A DNA stretch of 43,573 bases. Origin: JBHHYN01 sp046757565. Lineage in GTDB: Bacteria; Pseudomonadota; Gammaproteobacteria; Eutrophobiales; Eutrophobiaceae. The position numbers were made by a program, and so were the translations under genes. The notes under the pieces were generated by a model. The model saw only the letters and a program-made list of their open reading frames with translations. It had not been told where the DNA came from and did not search any database. The stretch lies in the NCBI GenBank assembly GCA_046757565.1, contig JBHHYN010000009.1:1-43573 (forward strand), in the 5' to 3' direction. Shown here in pieces: positions 32,797 through 41,255 of the stretch (the stretch's first letter is position 1; each line of letters opens with the position of its first letter).

Positions 32797-33043
32797 CCTG
32801 CATATTACATGAGTACGCTGACAATCGAATTGAAACCGTCGCCAGGCAAAGTTTTCACCGTTTTCTGTGAAAGTACAGATTGCACATGTTTTCCTCGCTT
32901 GGCGAGCCCTTACTTGTTCTGATGGCTTATGAGCGCACATGCTCCCTGCACCAGAGCTACGGCTATGATTGCGGTCGCGAGCACACTCAAAAGCCATCAG
33001 TCCGTCGTAATCATCTCGCCAACTCATGCAATATGCAGGTTAA
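32793..33043. mobile_element. 251-bp inverted-repeat element, copy 2
   Basis: The ends TTAACCTGCATATTACATGA and the complement of TTAACCTGCATATTGCATGA (21 bases, one mismatch) border the element. An internal inverted repeat (32919-32933 with 32986-33000, 14 of 15 paired) has a stem sequence unrelated to that of the copy at 15831-16079. The flanking and loop blocks (CTTGTTCTG, CACATGCTCCC, CTATGATT, GAGCAC, CAGTCCG) are shared. It lies between the Sel1 gene and the next secreted-protein gene and has no coding capacity. Confidence 0.87.
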
Positions 33044-33105
33044 CCTCAAGAGATCCGGTCCGGGGCCGATACTCTGCGTATTGCTGATAGCGGGGAATTA
33101 ATTCT

Positions 33106-33480
33106 ATGAATCGAACCGTCAGTATGACGCTGCTCTGTCTGGGAATGGGTTTCAACATCGGGACCCATGCAGTCAGCGTCGGTACGTTTTTCGGCCCCCG
33201 GCCTACGCAAGCAAGCGAATACGAAACCATGTCCTGCCGTGAACTGTACCGGGAAGCCACGCTTCTGGAACCGCAAACGCAGCACTTTCGTTCTCCGCAG
33301 ATCAATGAACAGACCGATCTGCTGGCTACCACCATCGGCACAGTCTTTGAACCCGCATTCTATTACTTCGGGTTTTCCGTACCGTGGCAGTACCAGACAG
33401 AATACCGCATTCACCACACAACGGTGTCACTGGACAGCATTCGGCAGCGCATGGCAAGTTTGCGCTGTTTCGAAAAATAG
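33106..33480 (+). CDS. Secreted hypothetical protein (124 aa)
   Basis: I do not recognise a family. An N-terminal hydrophobic stretch (MNRTVSMTLLCLGMGFNIGTHA) looks like a signal peptide. The rest is a compact domain with two Cys (MSCRELYREA near residue 43 and LRCFEK at the end) that might form a disulfide in the periplasm. A hydrophobic patch TTIGTVFEPAFYYFGFSVPW lies in the middle. It follows a repeat element by 62 bases and is convergent with the symporter gene. Confidence 0.6.
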   Translation: MNRTVSMTLLCLGMGFNIGTHAVSVGTFFGPRPTQASEYETMSCRELYREATLLEPQTQHFRSPQINEQTDLLATTIGTVFEPAFYYFGFSVPWQYQTEYRIHHTTVSLDSIRQRMASLRCFEK

Positions 33481-33519
33481 GAAGACACGAATCCCGCCGC
33501 ATTGTGCAGTGAATTCCGG

Positions 33520-35025
33520 TTATAGAGCATCGTTCCGGTTAAGCCGGGCCATATACAGGGAACCGGCGACGCATAGGAACAGATTAAGCGCCAGTCCGTA
33601 TAATCCCGGATGAAATCCCCAGATTTTACCGTGTGCGACAAAGGCAAAGGGGCCAAAGGCCAGGGTGATGGCCACGGCAAGTCCCGCAACCAACCCGATT
33701 AGCGTCGGCAGCGTTTTCATGTTTACCCAGCGTATGCCCAGCATGAATGCCGGGACCAGTTGCACGAGTATATCGAATTTTCTGTCCAGTAATTTTACCA
33801 GTGAGGCGTCCTGCCTGAGGAGGATGGCCAAACCGACAAGTATGACGAGCAGACACCATGAGCTGATTTTCCCTATTCGGGTCATGTCGGACTCGGACGC
33901 CTGCCTGTTCAGGTAGGCCCCGTATATGTCCTTTGTCAACATGGAGGAGATGGAGAGGAGCGCCGAATCGGCCGTGGACATCAGGGCCGACAGGATGGCG
34001 GCGAACAACACAACCACCAGCCAGTAGCCTGCCACGGAACTCTCCTGTACCAGTCTGAACAACCTGGTGAGTACCTGATCGGAGTCCGCGCCTTCCAGTC
34101 CCGGCAGGTAGGCAATGGCATAGATACCGGTGATCACTGCAATAAAAACCGTAAGAAACGGCAGGAAGGCCATGATCGCAAGACTTTGCCGCAGGACCTG
34201 CACCGTCTTTGCCGCATAGATGCGTTGAATCGCCTGTGGATATAAAGCGCCTCCCATGCCCACTATCAGAATATAACTTAACCACTCCCGCATCCTGTTG
34301 GCATCGGGCGGCATCACCTTGTTCACCATAGTGGCGTCCGTTAACGAGAGGATTTTCCCGGTCGCCAGGGAGAGCGCCCCGAATTGCCGGTATAGCATCG
34401 CACATAACAACAGAAAGCCGAGCATCAGCACACCTCCCTGTATGACATCCGTCCATGCCACGGCCCGGATACCACCGAGTGTACCGTAAATGACCATAAT
34501 CAGGGCCAGCACGATCACCCCATAGTTATAGGCGAGATTGCCATGAGGCCCTGCCAGACCCTGCATGGCACGGCCCATCGCCATCAATTGCGCCAACAGG
34601 TAATTACTCAGGGCAAAAATCATCACGACGGCAGCGATCAGGTTAATCGTGTCCGATTGAAACCGGTCCCTGAGAAAATCGATTGGCGTTATGTACCTCC
34701 GTTTATGGGACAAGGCATGCAGCGGTGCGGCAAAGACCAGATAGAAGATAATAATGGCCAGCATGAAGTGTACCGACATGATCCATGCAAACCCGATCCG
34801 GTATGTCATCCCGGTAAATCCAAACAGGCTGTTGCCACTGTACTGGGTGGCGTAGAGCGTCAGGACCAGGACAAACAATCCAAATTTCGATCCGGCAAGA
34901 TAAAAATCCTGCAACGTATTCTCTTCACGGGCCCGATAGCCGAACCAACCGATAAAAAGCAGTGAAGCAAGATAAAGGGAAATAAACAGCCAGGCGCCAA
35001 AACCGAACGGCAGTAACTCAAGCAT
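33520..35025 (-). CDS. Sodium:solute symporter family (SSS) transporter
   Basis: A 501-residue membrane protein with about 13 helices. SSS-type motifs include YSGNSLFGFTGMTYRIGFAWI near residue 60, GLAGPHGNLAYNYGVIVLALIMVIYGTLGGIRAVAWTDVIQGG around 165-205, and SALMSTADSALLSISSMLTKDIYGAYL around 340-365. Family members carry sugars, amino acids, organic acids or pantothenate with sodium. The substrate is not deducible. Its start overlaps the stop of a DUF3311 gene, a frequent pairing. Confidence 0.9.
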   Translation of the reverse strand: MLELLPFGFGAWLFISLYLASLLFIGWFGYRAREENTLQDFYLAGSKFGLFVLVLTLYATQYSGNSLFGFTGMTYRIGFAWIMSVHFMLAIIIFYLVFAAPLHALSHKRRYITPIDFLRDRFQSDTINLIAAVVMIFALSNYLLAQLMAMGRAMQGLAGPHGNLAYNYGVIVLALIMVIYGTLGGIRAVAWTDVIQGGVLMLGFLLLCAMLYRQFGALSLATGKILSLTDATMVNKVMPPDANRMREWLSYILIVGMGGALYPQAIQRIYAAKTVQVLRQSLAIMAFLPFLTVFIAVITGIYAIAYLPGLEGADSDQVLTRLFRLVQESSVAGYWLVVVLFAAILSALMSTADSALLSISSMLTKDIYGAYLNRQASESDMTRIGKISSWCLLVILVGLAILLRQDASLVKLLDRKFDILVQLVPAFMLGIRWVNMKTLPTLIGLVAGLAVAITLAFGPFAFVAHGKIWGFHPGLYGLALNLFLCVAGSLYMARLNRNDAL

Positions 35026-35243
35026 CAGTCGCAGTGATCGCTGGATCCGGACGCGGCAGGCGTTAAAAAAACCCAGGCAGTAAACATCGATGCCAGCAGC
35101 GCGACAGCAACGCTGATGATCACCCAGAGAGGAAGACCCAGGAGATAGAGGATATTGTCACGGGGCCAGTACCAGGGGATAGCGGCCAGCAACAACAGGA
35201 GATAGACGCCTGCTATCCAATAACGTGATTTCTGTCCAGCCAC
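35025..35243 (-). CDS. DUF3311 small membrane partner of the symporter
   Basis: A 72-residue protein with two membrane helices (about 9-30 and 38-62). DUF3311 proteins are regularly encoded directly before SSS transporters and are probably accessory subunits. The last bases overlap the start of the symporter gene, supporting coupled translation. Confidence 0.85.
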   Translation of the reverse strand: MAGQKSRYWIAGVYLLLLLAAIPWYWPRDNILYLLGLPLWVIISVAVALLASMFTAWVFLTPAASGSSDHCD

Positions 35244-35270
35244 AGTTACCGGGCGGTTAGTCTTTTGGTA

Positions 35271-35918
35271 TTAACCGATATCGGGGAACAACCAGGGTGC
35301 TTCACGGGCGCGGCGTTGCTCATAGGCGTGGATGGCATCACTATGTTGTAATGTCACACCGATGGCATCCATGCCCTGCAACAGGCGCTGCTTCAGATCA
35401 GGAGCGATATCGAAAGGAGTCACCCTGCCATCCGGCCCGGTGATTTGCTGCCGTGCAAGTTCGATTTTTAAACGGTAGCCCTCTTCGCTTTCCACTTCGT
35501 GAAACAACCTGTCGATTTCACCGGCGTCAAGTTTGATGGCAAGTATTCCGTTTTTACCACAATTACTGTAAAAGATATCGGCAAAGCCCGGCGCAATCAG
35601 GCAGCGGAACCCGTAATCATGCAATGCCCAGACGGCATGTTCACGGGAAGAACCGCAACCGAAGTTATCACGCGTTAACAAGATCTGCGCGCCCCGGTAG
35701 CGCGGCTGGTTCAGAACAAAATCCGTTTGCAACGGCCGCCGGCTGCAGTCCTGGCCCGGCTCACCGGAATCCTGATAGCGCCATTCGTCAAACAGATAAG
35801 CTCCAAATCCCGAACGGCTGATTGATTTCAGGAACTGCATCGGGATGATGGCATCGGTATCCACATTGGAGCGGTCCAGCGGCATCACCAGACCGTTCAA
35901 CTCAGTAAATGCCTGCAT
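35271..35918 (-). CDS. leuD: 3-isopropylmalate dehydratase small subunit LeuD
   Basis: The swivel subunit of isopropylmalate isomerase, in leucine synthesis. It has the MPLDRSNVDTDAIIPMQFLK start and the NFGCGSSREHAVWALHDYGFRC motif. FADIFYSNCGKNGILAIKL is also present, and 215 residues is the normal length. The start codon abuts the leuC stop, so it is cotranscribed. leuA and leuB are not in the window. Confidence 0.96.
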   Translation of the reverse strand: MQAFTELNGLVMPLDRSNVDTDAIIPMQFLKSISRSGFGAYLFDEWRYQDSGEPGQDCSRRPLQTDFVLNQPRYRGAQILLTRDNFGCGSSREHAVWALHDYGFRCLIAPGFADIFYSNCGKNGILAIKLDAGEIDRLFHEVESEEGYRLKIELARQQITGPDGRVTPFDIAPDLKQRLLQGMDAIGVTLQHSDAIHAYEQRRAREAPWLFPDIG

Positions 35919-37324
35919 TAATCCAGTACCTCTCTGATATCAACGAAATGACCGGCCACCGCGGCGGCGGCGGCCATGGCTGGGCTGACCAGGTGCGTCC
36001 TGCCGCCAGGACCCTGTCTGCCCTCGAAATTGCGGTTCGATGTGGAGGCGCAACGCTCTCCGGGATTCAGCCTATCACCGTTCATACCCAGACACATGGA
36101 GCAACCCGGTTCCCGCCACTCGAAGCCCGCCGTGATAAAAATCTTGTCGAGCCCTTCCTGTTCGGCCTGGCTCTTCACCAGGCCCGACCCCGGCACAACC
36201 AGGGCTTCCCTGATGTTGGCCGCGATGTGTTTGCCCTTGACGACTTCTCCCGCCGCCCTCAGGTCTTCAATGCGAGAATTGGTGCAGGAACCGATGAATA
36301 CCTTATCGATATGTATGCCGGTAACGGGGGTGCCGGGTTGCAGATCCATGTACCTCAACGCATTCTGCATACCCTCCCGCTTCACGGGATCGGTTACCTG
36401 CTCCGGGTCCGGGATACGGCTGTCTACCGGCACTACCATCTCGGGAGAGGTCCCCCAGGTGACGCCGGGACGGATCTGTGCCGCGTCAATATCGAGCCGT
36501 TGATCGAACACGGCGTCCTCGTCGCTGTAGAGCTCCTGCCAGGAGGCGGCGGCTTGATCCCATAAATCACCCGAAGGTGCAAAGGGACGGCCGTTCACAT
36601 AATCGAGGGTTTTCCCATCCACGGCAATCATCCCGGAACGGGTGCCTGCTTCGATTGCCATATTACAAAGTGTCATCCTGCCCTCCATGGAAAGCTCTTC
36701 CACGGCATCACCACTAAATTCGATGACATGACCGGTGCCGCCGGCCGTACCAATACGGCCAATGATGTACAGAGCCATGTCTTTGGCGGTGACGCCAGAA
36801 CCCAGTTTGCCGGTTACATTAATCCGCATGTTCAGGGACTTTTTCAAAAGCAGGGTCTGGGTGGCCAGAACATGCTCCACTTCCGAGGTGCCGATGCCGA
36901 TGGCAAGGGTCGCCAATGCGCCATTCGTCGTCGTGTGGGAATCGCCACAGACGATGGTCATTCCCGGCAGGGAGGCGCCCAGTTCCGGCCCGATGACATG
37001 CACGATTCCCTGCCGCTTATCGAACAGGTCGATGTAAGGCACGCCCATCTTCCTGACGTTATCGTGCAGGGCCTGAAGTTGTAAGCGGGACACCGGATCG
37101 GCCACCTGTGTACGATTTTTAGTGGGCACATTGTGATCCGGAACCGCCAGATTGGCTTGCTGCCGCCACGGTTTACGCCCGGCAAGTCTCAGACCTTCAA
37201 AGGCCTGTGGCGAAGTCACTTCATGGATGATCTGCTTGTCGATATAGATCAAACAGGTACCGTCACCGTTGTCCCGGACAACGTGCGCATCCCAAAGTTT
37301 GTCGTAGAGTGTTTTTCCAGGCAC
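35918..37324 (-). CDS. leuC: 3-isopropylmalate dehydratase large subunit LeuC
   Basis: The iron-sulfur subunit of isopropylmalate isomerase. It begins MPGKTLYDKLWDAHVV and shows the CGDSHTTTNGALATLAIGIGTSEVEHVLATQ region. The cluster ligands are the Cys in FIGSCTNSRIEDLR and the two Cys in GCSMCLGMN. 468 residues is the family length. A 12-bp palindrome sits 48 bases upstream of its start, unusual for a leucine operon; no leader peptide or attenuator is seen. Confidence 0.97.
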   Translation of the reverse strand: MPGKTLYDKLWDAHVVRDNGDGTCLIYIDKQIIHEVTSPQAFEGLRLAGRKPWRQQANLAVPDHNVPTKNRTQVADPVSRLQLQALHDNVRKMGVPYIDLFDKRQGIVHVIGPELGASLPGMTIVCGDSHTTTNGALATLAIGIGTSEVEHVLATQTLLLKKSLNMRINVTGKLGSGVTAKDMALYIIGRIGTAGGTGHVIEFSGDAVEELSMEGRMTLCNMAIEAGTRSGMIAVDGKTLDYVNGRPFAPSGDLWDQAAASWQELYSDEDAVFDQRLDIDAAQIRPGVTWGTSPEMVVPVDSRIPDPEQVTDPVKREGMQNALRYMDLQPGTPVTGIHIDKVFIGSCTNSRIEDLRAAGEVVKGKHIAANIREALVVPGSGLVKSQAEQEGLDKIFITAGFEWREPGCSMCLGMNGDRLNPGERCASTSNRNFEGRQGPGGRTHLVSPAMAAAAAVAGHFVDIREVLD

Positions 37325-37371
37325 GAATCTATCACTATGAAAATTTTAAATGGATGAGCCGGTATTACTTC

Positions 37372-37383
37372 ATTGTATACAAT
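37372..37383. promoter_or_regulatory. Palindromic operator ATTGTATACAAT, site 1
   Basis: A perfect 12-bp palindrome 48 bases upstream of the leuC start, in the space between the end of the EamA gene and leuC. The identical sequence recurs at 38369-38380. Dyads of this form are typical of GntR-family operators, among others. Confidence 0.65.
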
Positions 37384-37429
37384 ATGAAGTCATCTTGCTG
37401 ACCCGTCAGCAGTGTTGATTGTACCTGAT

Positions 37430-38341
37430 TTACTCAGGCACGGGTAATATTCGCCTGGGTTTACGTTCCAGCACATAGATCCCGGAAAGGATAATCGCGA
37501 CCCCAAAAAACTGGGACCAATGCATAGACTCCTTTAAAACAACGGTTGCCATCAAGATGGTGGACGGTGGTCCTACGGTGCTGATCAGTGACGCCCGCTG
37601 CACGCCAATACGGCTGACTCCCTCTGCAATCATCAGGATCGGTATCACGGTCACAAACACAACCATAGTCAGTAACAGGGTCCAGGCCGTAGTGTTCATC
37701 GATATCCCGGACAGGGAATGCACCAGGAAAAAATGTACACAAAATGAGAATGTCGCCATGCTCATTGCAAAGAGTGTAAACAGGGTACTGCCGATTTGCC
37801 TGCCAACCTGCTCATTGACAAAAAAATAAAATGTATAGGTCAGCGCACAAAAGAGCACCAGCAGACCACCGTGTAGATTTGATTGCAAAAGTCCCGTGTT
37901 GAAGCCACCGATGGACAGCAAAACCCCAACGTATGTCATGACCAGGGAGAAAAGAACACGCCGTTCCGGAAATTGACGCCGCCAAATCACCAGAGAGAGC
38001 ACGATTATTGCCGGGTAGGTATACAACAGGATCCGCTCCAGCCCGGCGCCAATCAATGTCAGGGCGTAAAAATCCACATAGGCCCCCACATAGTAACACA
38101 TAAACCCTGCAGCTGCGGCCCAACACAGAGCAGTGCGATCAGCACGAATGATGTTTCCAGGTCCAACAGTTACCATGGCCCAGGCCCAAAACAGCGGCAA
38201 CGACATGAGCGCGCGCAACAGCAGCACAACCGGAACAGTGACACCCTGGGCATAGAGCAGTTTGGCAAAAACACCCTTGGCCGATAATAAAACCGCACCG
38301 CAGGCGATTAGAAACAAACCGGACAGGGACTTAGCCTGCAT
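37430..38341 (-). CDS. EamA-type (DMT family) membrane exporter
   Basis: A 303-residue protein with ten membrane helices in two homologous halves, as in EamA/RhaT-type transporters. It starts MQAKSLSGLFLIACGAVLLSAKGVFAKLLY, and the second half begins around QSNLHGGLLVLFCALTYTFYF. A short basic tail (ERKPRRILPVPE) ends it. The family exports amino acids or metabolites; the substrate is unknown. It lies between two identical operator-like palindromes and is divergent from the glutathione transferase pair. Confidence 0.88.
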   Translation of the reverse strand: MQAKSLSGLFLIACGAVLLSAKGVFAKLLYAQGVTVPVVLLLRALMSLPLFWAWAMVTVGPGNIIRADRTALCWAAAAGFMCYYVGAYVDFYALTLIGAGLERILLYTYPAIIVLSLVIWRRQFPERRVLFSLVMTYVGVLLSIGGFNTGLLQSNLHGGLLVLFCALTYTFYFFVNEQVGRQIGSTLFTLFAMSMATFSFCVHFFLVHSLSGISMNTTAWTLLLTMVVFVTVIPILMIAEGVSRIGVQRASLISTVGPPSTILMATVVLKESMHWSQFFGVAIILSGIYVLERKPRRILPVPE

Positions 38342-38368
38342 TAGCTGACGTGGCCTCCATGATATGCT

Positions 38369-38380
38369 ATTGTATACAAT
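38369..38380. promoter_or_regulatory. Palindromic operator ATTGTATACAAT, site 2
   Basis: Identical to site 1. It lies between the divergent starts of the EamA gene (38341, minus) and the first glutathione transferase (38395, plus), a position able to control both. Confidence 0.65.
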
Positions 38381-38394
38381 TCCAAGGGGATATC

Positions 38395-39147
38395 GTGAGA
38401 ATTGTTATGAGATTATTCTACTCACCCTTCCACACCTTCATTCACAAGGTCCTGGTTACGCTACATGAAGCGGGCTTATGGGAGGAGGTAACGTTTGTTC
38501 CTGCCTACCCCTACAAGAACCGCGATGGTGTCGACCAGGGGAATAACTATACACTTGCCGCCATCAACCCGCTGGACAAGGTCCCCACGCTGGCAACGGC
38601 TACCGGTCAGGTAATCTTCGGCAGCCAGGCCATCGTTGAATATCTGGACACTCACAGAAAATCCGGCGCCCCCCTCTATCCAGCCTCCGGGCCACAGCGC
38701 TGGGAGGCAATCTCCCGTCTGGCATTGGCCGATACCCTGTTCGAGACTACCGTTATGCTTGTGCAGGAAGGCTGGTATCCGGAAAACGAGCAGAGAATAG
38801 AATTTTTCGAATGGATCTGGCCCAAGATTATCCGCGGATTGGACCGGTTTGAGACCTGTGCCAAACGTGGATTCGAAATCTTTGACATCGGCCAGGCGGC
38901 CATGCTGCATGCAATCAGCTACATGGACTTCCGCTCCAGGTTCTATGAAGCCAGGGACCCCCTCTATCCCGACTATGACTCCATGGAAGGACGCCCCAAT
39001 CTGAAGGCGTGGTGGGACGATGCGATTCAGCGCCCATCGGTCACCTGTCATTACAACAAGGATTTTGAAGGTGATGACAGTGCTGAATTCTGTCAGAAAA
39101 ATGTGCAGCAAGTCCTCGCATTACAAAAGAGCAACGGCATCCTATGA
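38395..39147 (+). CDS. Glutathione S-transferase-like protein
   Basis: The N-terminal thioredoxin-like half begins MRLFYSPFHTFIHKVLVTLHEAGLWEEV and contains INPLDKVPTLATATGQVIFGSQAIVEYLD, the glutathione-binding pattern (cis-Pro in KVPTL, Ser near SQAIVEYL). The C-terminal half is helical. About 250 residues. I chose the GTG at 38395 because AAGGGGA lies four bases upstream; an internal ATG at 38407 is the alternative. It overlaps the next transferase gene by four bases and follows operator site 2. Substrate unknown. Confidence 0.85.
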   Translation: MRIVMRLFYSPFHTFIHKVLVTLHEAGLWEEVTFVPAYPYKNRDGVDQGNNYTLAAINPLDKVPTLATATGQVIFGSQAIVEYLDTHRKSGAPLYPASGPQRWEAISRLALADTLFETTVMLVQEGWYPENEQRIEFFEWIWPKIIRGLDRFETCAKRGFEIFDIGQAAMLHAISYMDFRSRFYEARDPLYPDYDSMEGRPNLKAWWDDAIQRPSVTCHYNKDFEGDDSAEFCQKNVQQVLALQKSNGIL

Positions 39148-39851
39148 TAAAACTCTACTACTGGCCGACGCCCAATGGGCACAAGGCCTCCATCATGCTT
39201 GAAGAAGTCGGGCTGGAATACGAAGTATATCCCGTTAATATCCTTGAAGGGGAACAGTTCGATCCGGAATTTCTGAAGATCTGCCCGAATAACAAGATAC
39301 CGGCAATTGTGGACACCGATGGTCCGAACCACGAAGCGTATTCATTATTCGAGTCCGGGGCCATTCTGATGTACCTGGCTGAAAAAACCGGCAAACTCTG
39401 GCCTGGCGATCCTTTGGAAATGTATAACGTCATGCAGTGGTTGATGTTCCAGATGGGCAATGTTGGTCCCATGTTCGGGCAAAACGGCTATTTTCAGGGA
39501 TACGCCAAAGAAGAGGTCCCCTATGCCATAGCGCGGTATCACAACGAAACAAAAAGGCTATACGGCGTCATGGATAAGCGCCTTGCCGGGGAGGAATACC
39601 TGGCCGGCAATCATTACTCTATTGCCGATGTGGCAACCTATCCCTGGACGATGCCGAAACAATGGGAACTGCATAGAATCGATATTGATGAATTCCCCCA
39701 TGTAAAACGCTGGAATGCAACCGTCGCTGAGCGTCCCGCCGTGCAACGGGGCGTCGCCGTCATGGCCGAAGAGATCAAGGTTGGCAATCCTACTGACGAG
39801 GCGTTTGAATCATTATTCGGAGAGACCCAGTATCAACAACACATCAAATGA
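39144..39851 (+). CDS. Glutathione S-transferase, YghU/YfcG-like
   Basis: A 235-residue GST. The N-terminal domain has LYYWPTPNGHKASIMLEEVGLEYEV, NNKIPAIVD and FESGAILMYLAEKTG, which match the YfcG/YghU (nu-class-like) disulfide-bond oxidoreductases. The C-terminal domain includes the conserved YSIADVATYPW. These enzymes often use glutathione as a reductant for disulfides or peroxides. It is translationally coupled to the first transferase. Confidence 0.9.
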   Translation: MIKLYYWPTPNGHKASIMLEEVGLEYEVYPVNILEGEQFDPEFLKICPNNKIPAIVDTDGPNHEAYSLFESGAILMYLAEKTGKLWPGDPLEMYNVMQWLMFQMGNVGPMFGQNGYFQGYAKEEVPYAIARYHNETKRLYGVMDKRLAGEEYLAGNHYSIADVATYPWTMPKQWELHRIDIDEFPHVKRWNATVAERPAVQRGVAVMAEEIKVGNPTDEAFESLFGETQYQQHIK

Positions 39852-39863
39852 AACACTCCGGCC

Positions 39864-40442
39864 CTATTTAATCCGGCGAAGATAGGCCTCCTGCATTATA
39901 GTTTGAATCGTACCCGGACGGGCCATTCTGATCTGCCGGATAGCGGTTTCCGGCTCGGCACCCAGTTCCACCAACAATCTTGCCGCAACCGTTCCCGTTC
40001 TTCCCAGGCCCGCAAGACAATGGATCACAATGGACTGATCAGATAAAAGAAGCTTCCTTAATGACTCTCCAGCGGTTTTCCAGCGGTACTCGAACTGTTC
40101 ATCCGGGATATCCATGTCCATTATCGGCAGATGATAATGTTCCAGGCCAATCTGGATGGCCTTGTCCGGCAGATCGGCGACACCCAACCACTCCATTTCC
40201 TCCTTCTCCATCAACGTTACCAGCGCACTCGCCCCCCAATCACATATCTCCTTTAGATCCGCATCCAGGTCACGATCCCGACTCCCCTCTATTGCATTCA
40301 CTGCAATTCTTCCCGGACACTGCGACATCCCGATAATGCCGTTACTACACTCCACCGATACGGAATCGATCTGTAATGGAGTGGTAAGACGGGTTATTAC
40401 CATTTGATTAATTCGATATTCAAAATTCCGCGTCCTCGTCAT
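39864..40442 (-). CDS. Dual-specificity/CDKN3-like protein phosphatase
   Basis: A 192-residue soluble protein. The catalytic loop HCLAGLGRTGTVAARLL (Cys-x5-Arg) is complete, and the general-acid region lies at LPIMDMDIPDE. The start ITRLTTPLQIDSV...IGMSQCPGR is typical of bacterial proteins related to eukaryotic CDKN3-like phosphatases. Target unknown: phosphoproteins or other phosphate esters. An ATG 13 codons in is an alternative start; neither start has a clear ribosome site. It is convergent with the transferase operon. Confidence 0.85.
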   Translation of the reverse strand: MTRTRNFEYRINQMVITRLTTPLQIDSVSVECSNGIIGMSQCPGRIAVNAIEGSRDRDLDADLKEICDWGASALVTLMEKEEMEWLGVADLPDKAIQIGLEHYHLPIMDMDIPDEQFEYRWKTAGESLRKLLLSDQSIVIHCLAGLGRTGTVAARLLVELGAEPETAIRQIRMARPGTIQTIMQEAYLRRIK

Positions 40443-40606
40443 GTCATTGAGGCGTCATGATACCTCGATAACGCGGTTGGGTGACATCGCCAGGATTTAA
40501 GGCTTTGTGCCTGACTGCTTTCGAGAAGACCCTTTAATTCAGCTGTGTTCCAACATGGATCACACAGCAGGGGGACTATCTATGGGTAACCAACTGATAT
40601 TATTTA

Positions 40607-40759
40607 AGGAAGCTCTGAACAGGTCCATCCTGGATTTTTCAGATCCCGGTAAAAGTAAATGCGATTTTCTTTTACCTCACAAAATCAATTACTTAAAGAA
40701 ATTAATTTTGACGGTGCATCCATGCACCGCAGGAAACTCCGTCTTTATCAGAGTTTCCT
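40607..40759. mobile_element. MITE with AGGAAGCTCTGA ends, copy 2
   Basis: A 153-bp element whose inverted ends (AGGAAGCTCTGA and AGGAAACTCTGA) match the element at 29342-29521; TA flanks both sides. It is packed with hairpins, including GGTAAAAG/CTTTTACC (around 40647-40677), a near-palindrome AAAATCAATT.../AATTAATTTT and the perfect 8-bp stem CGGTGCAT/ATGCACCG at 40712-40729. Apart from it and the transposase relic, the 813-base gap 40443-41255 holds nothing I can support; open frames across it look non-coding. Confidence 0.75.
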
Positions 40760-41016
40760 TAGATATTAACTGGATACTCGTGAAAATAACTATAATAAAT
40801 CAACAACCGGCCCCTTAATCTTTAACCCGCGAAACTTTAGTAAAAAACATGGTCAAATCATTCAACCATCTATTGTCTACCTCAAAGAAATGGGAGGCGA
40901 ACAAAGGTGCCAGTACCAGACAGGTATGGGCGGCTACACATGAAGCGACCAAAGAATAATTTTTGTTAAGCACCGACCAGAATCTTTACTGGTGTTTCAC
41001 ATCTTAACAGTGTAAT

Positions 41017-41220
41017 TTGAATCTTGAGGCTATCGAGCACCACCACTATCTGGCGACGAATGTACCGAGAAAAACCTTTTCGGTCGTGGCTGTGGCGGAG
41101 CCGTATCGAACACGTTGGCTGGTTCAGTTGCTGTTTAAGGAAAGGAAGTCCCATGCCAATCTACATGCTTTTGATACGAGCAATCTCTCTATTGAAATCT
41201 GGATCTCCTTCGAAACGGGA
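41017..41220 (+). pseudogene. Relic of an IS4-type transposase
   Basis: The frame encodes NLEAIEHHHYLATNVPRKTF, then EPYRTRWLVQLLFKERKSHANLHAFDTSN. This matches the C-terminal YRxRWxIExLFKxxKS block around the catalytic Glu of IS4-type DDE transposases. Stops precede it and the reading frame loses similarity after ~60 residues, so this is a fragment of a once larger gene. No intact terminal repeats were identified around it. Confidence 0.7.
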
Positions 41221-41255
41221 CAAATGAAAAGGACGATTAAAATTGGAGTTAGAAT

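Noticed and set aside
40507..40818. A 103-residue open frame upstream of the kinase
   Set aside because: It runs through the MITE at 40607-40759, including both inverted ends; such frames are a by-product of the repeat.
40849..40959. A 36-codon open frame (MVKSFNHLL...)
   Set aside because: It has no ribosome site and no recognisable relatives; it may be a fragment of an older gene but cannot be supported.
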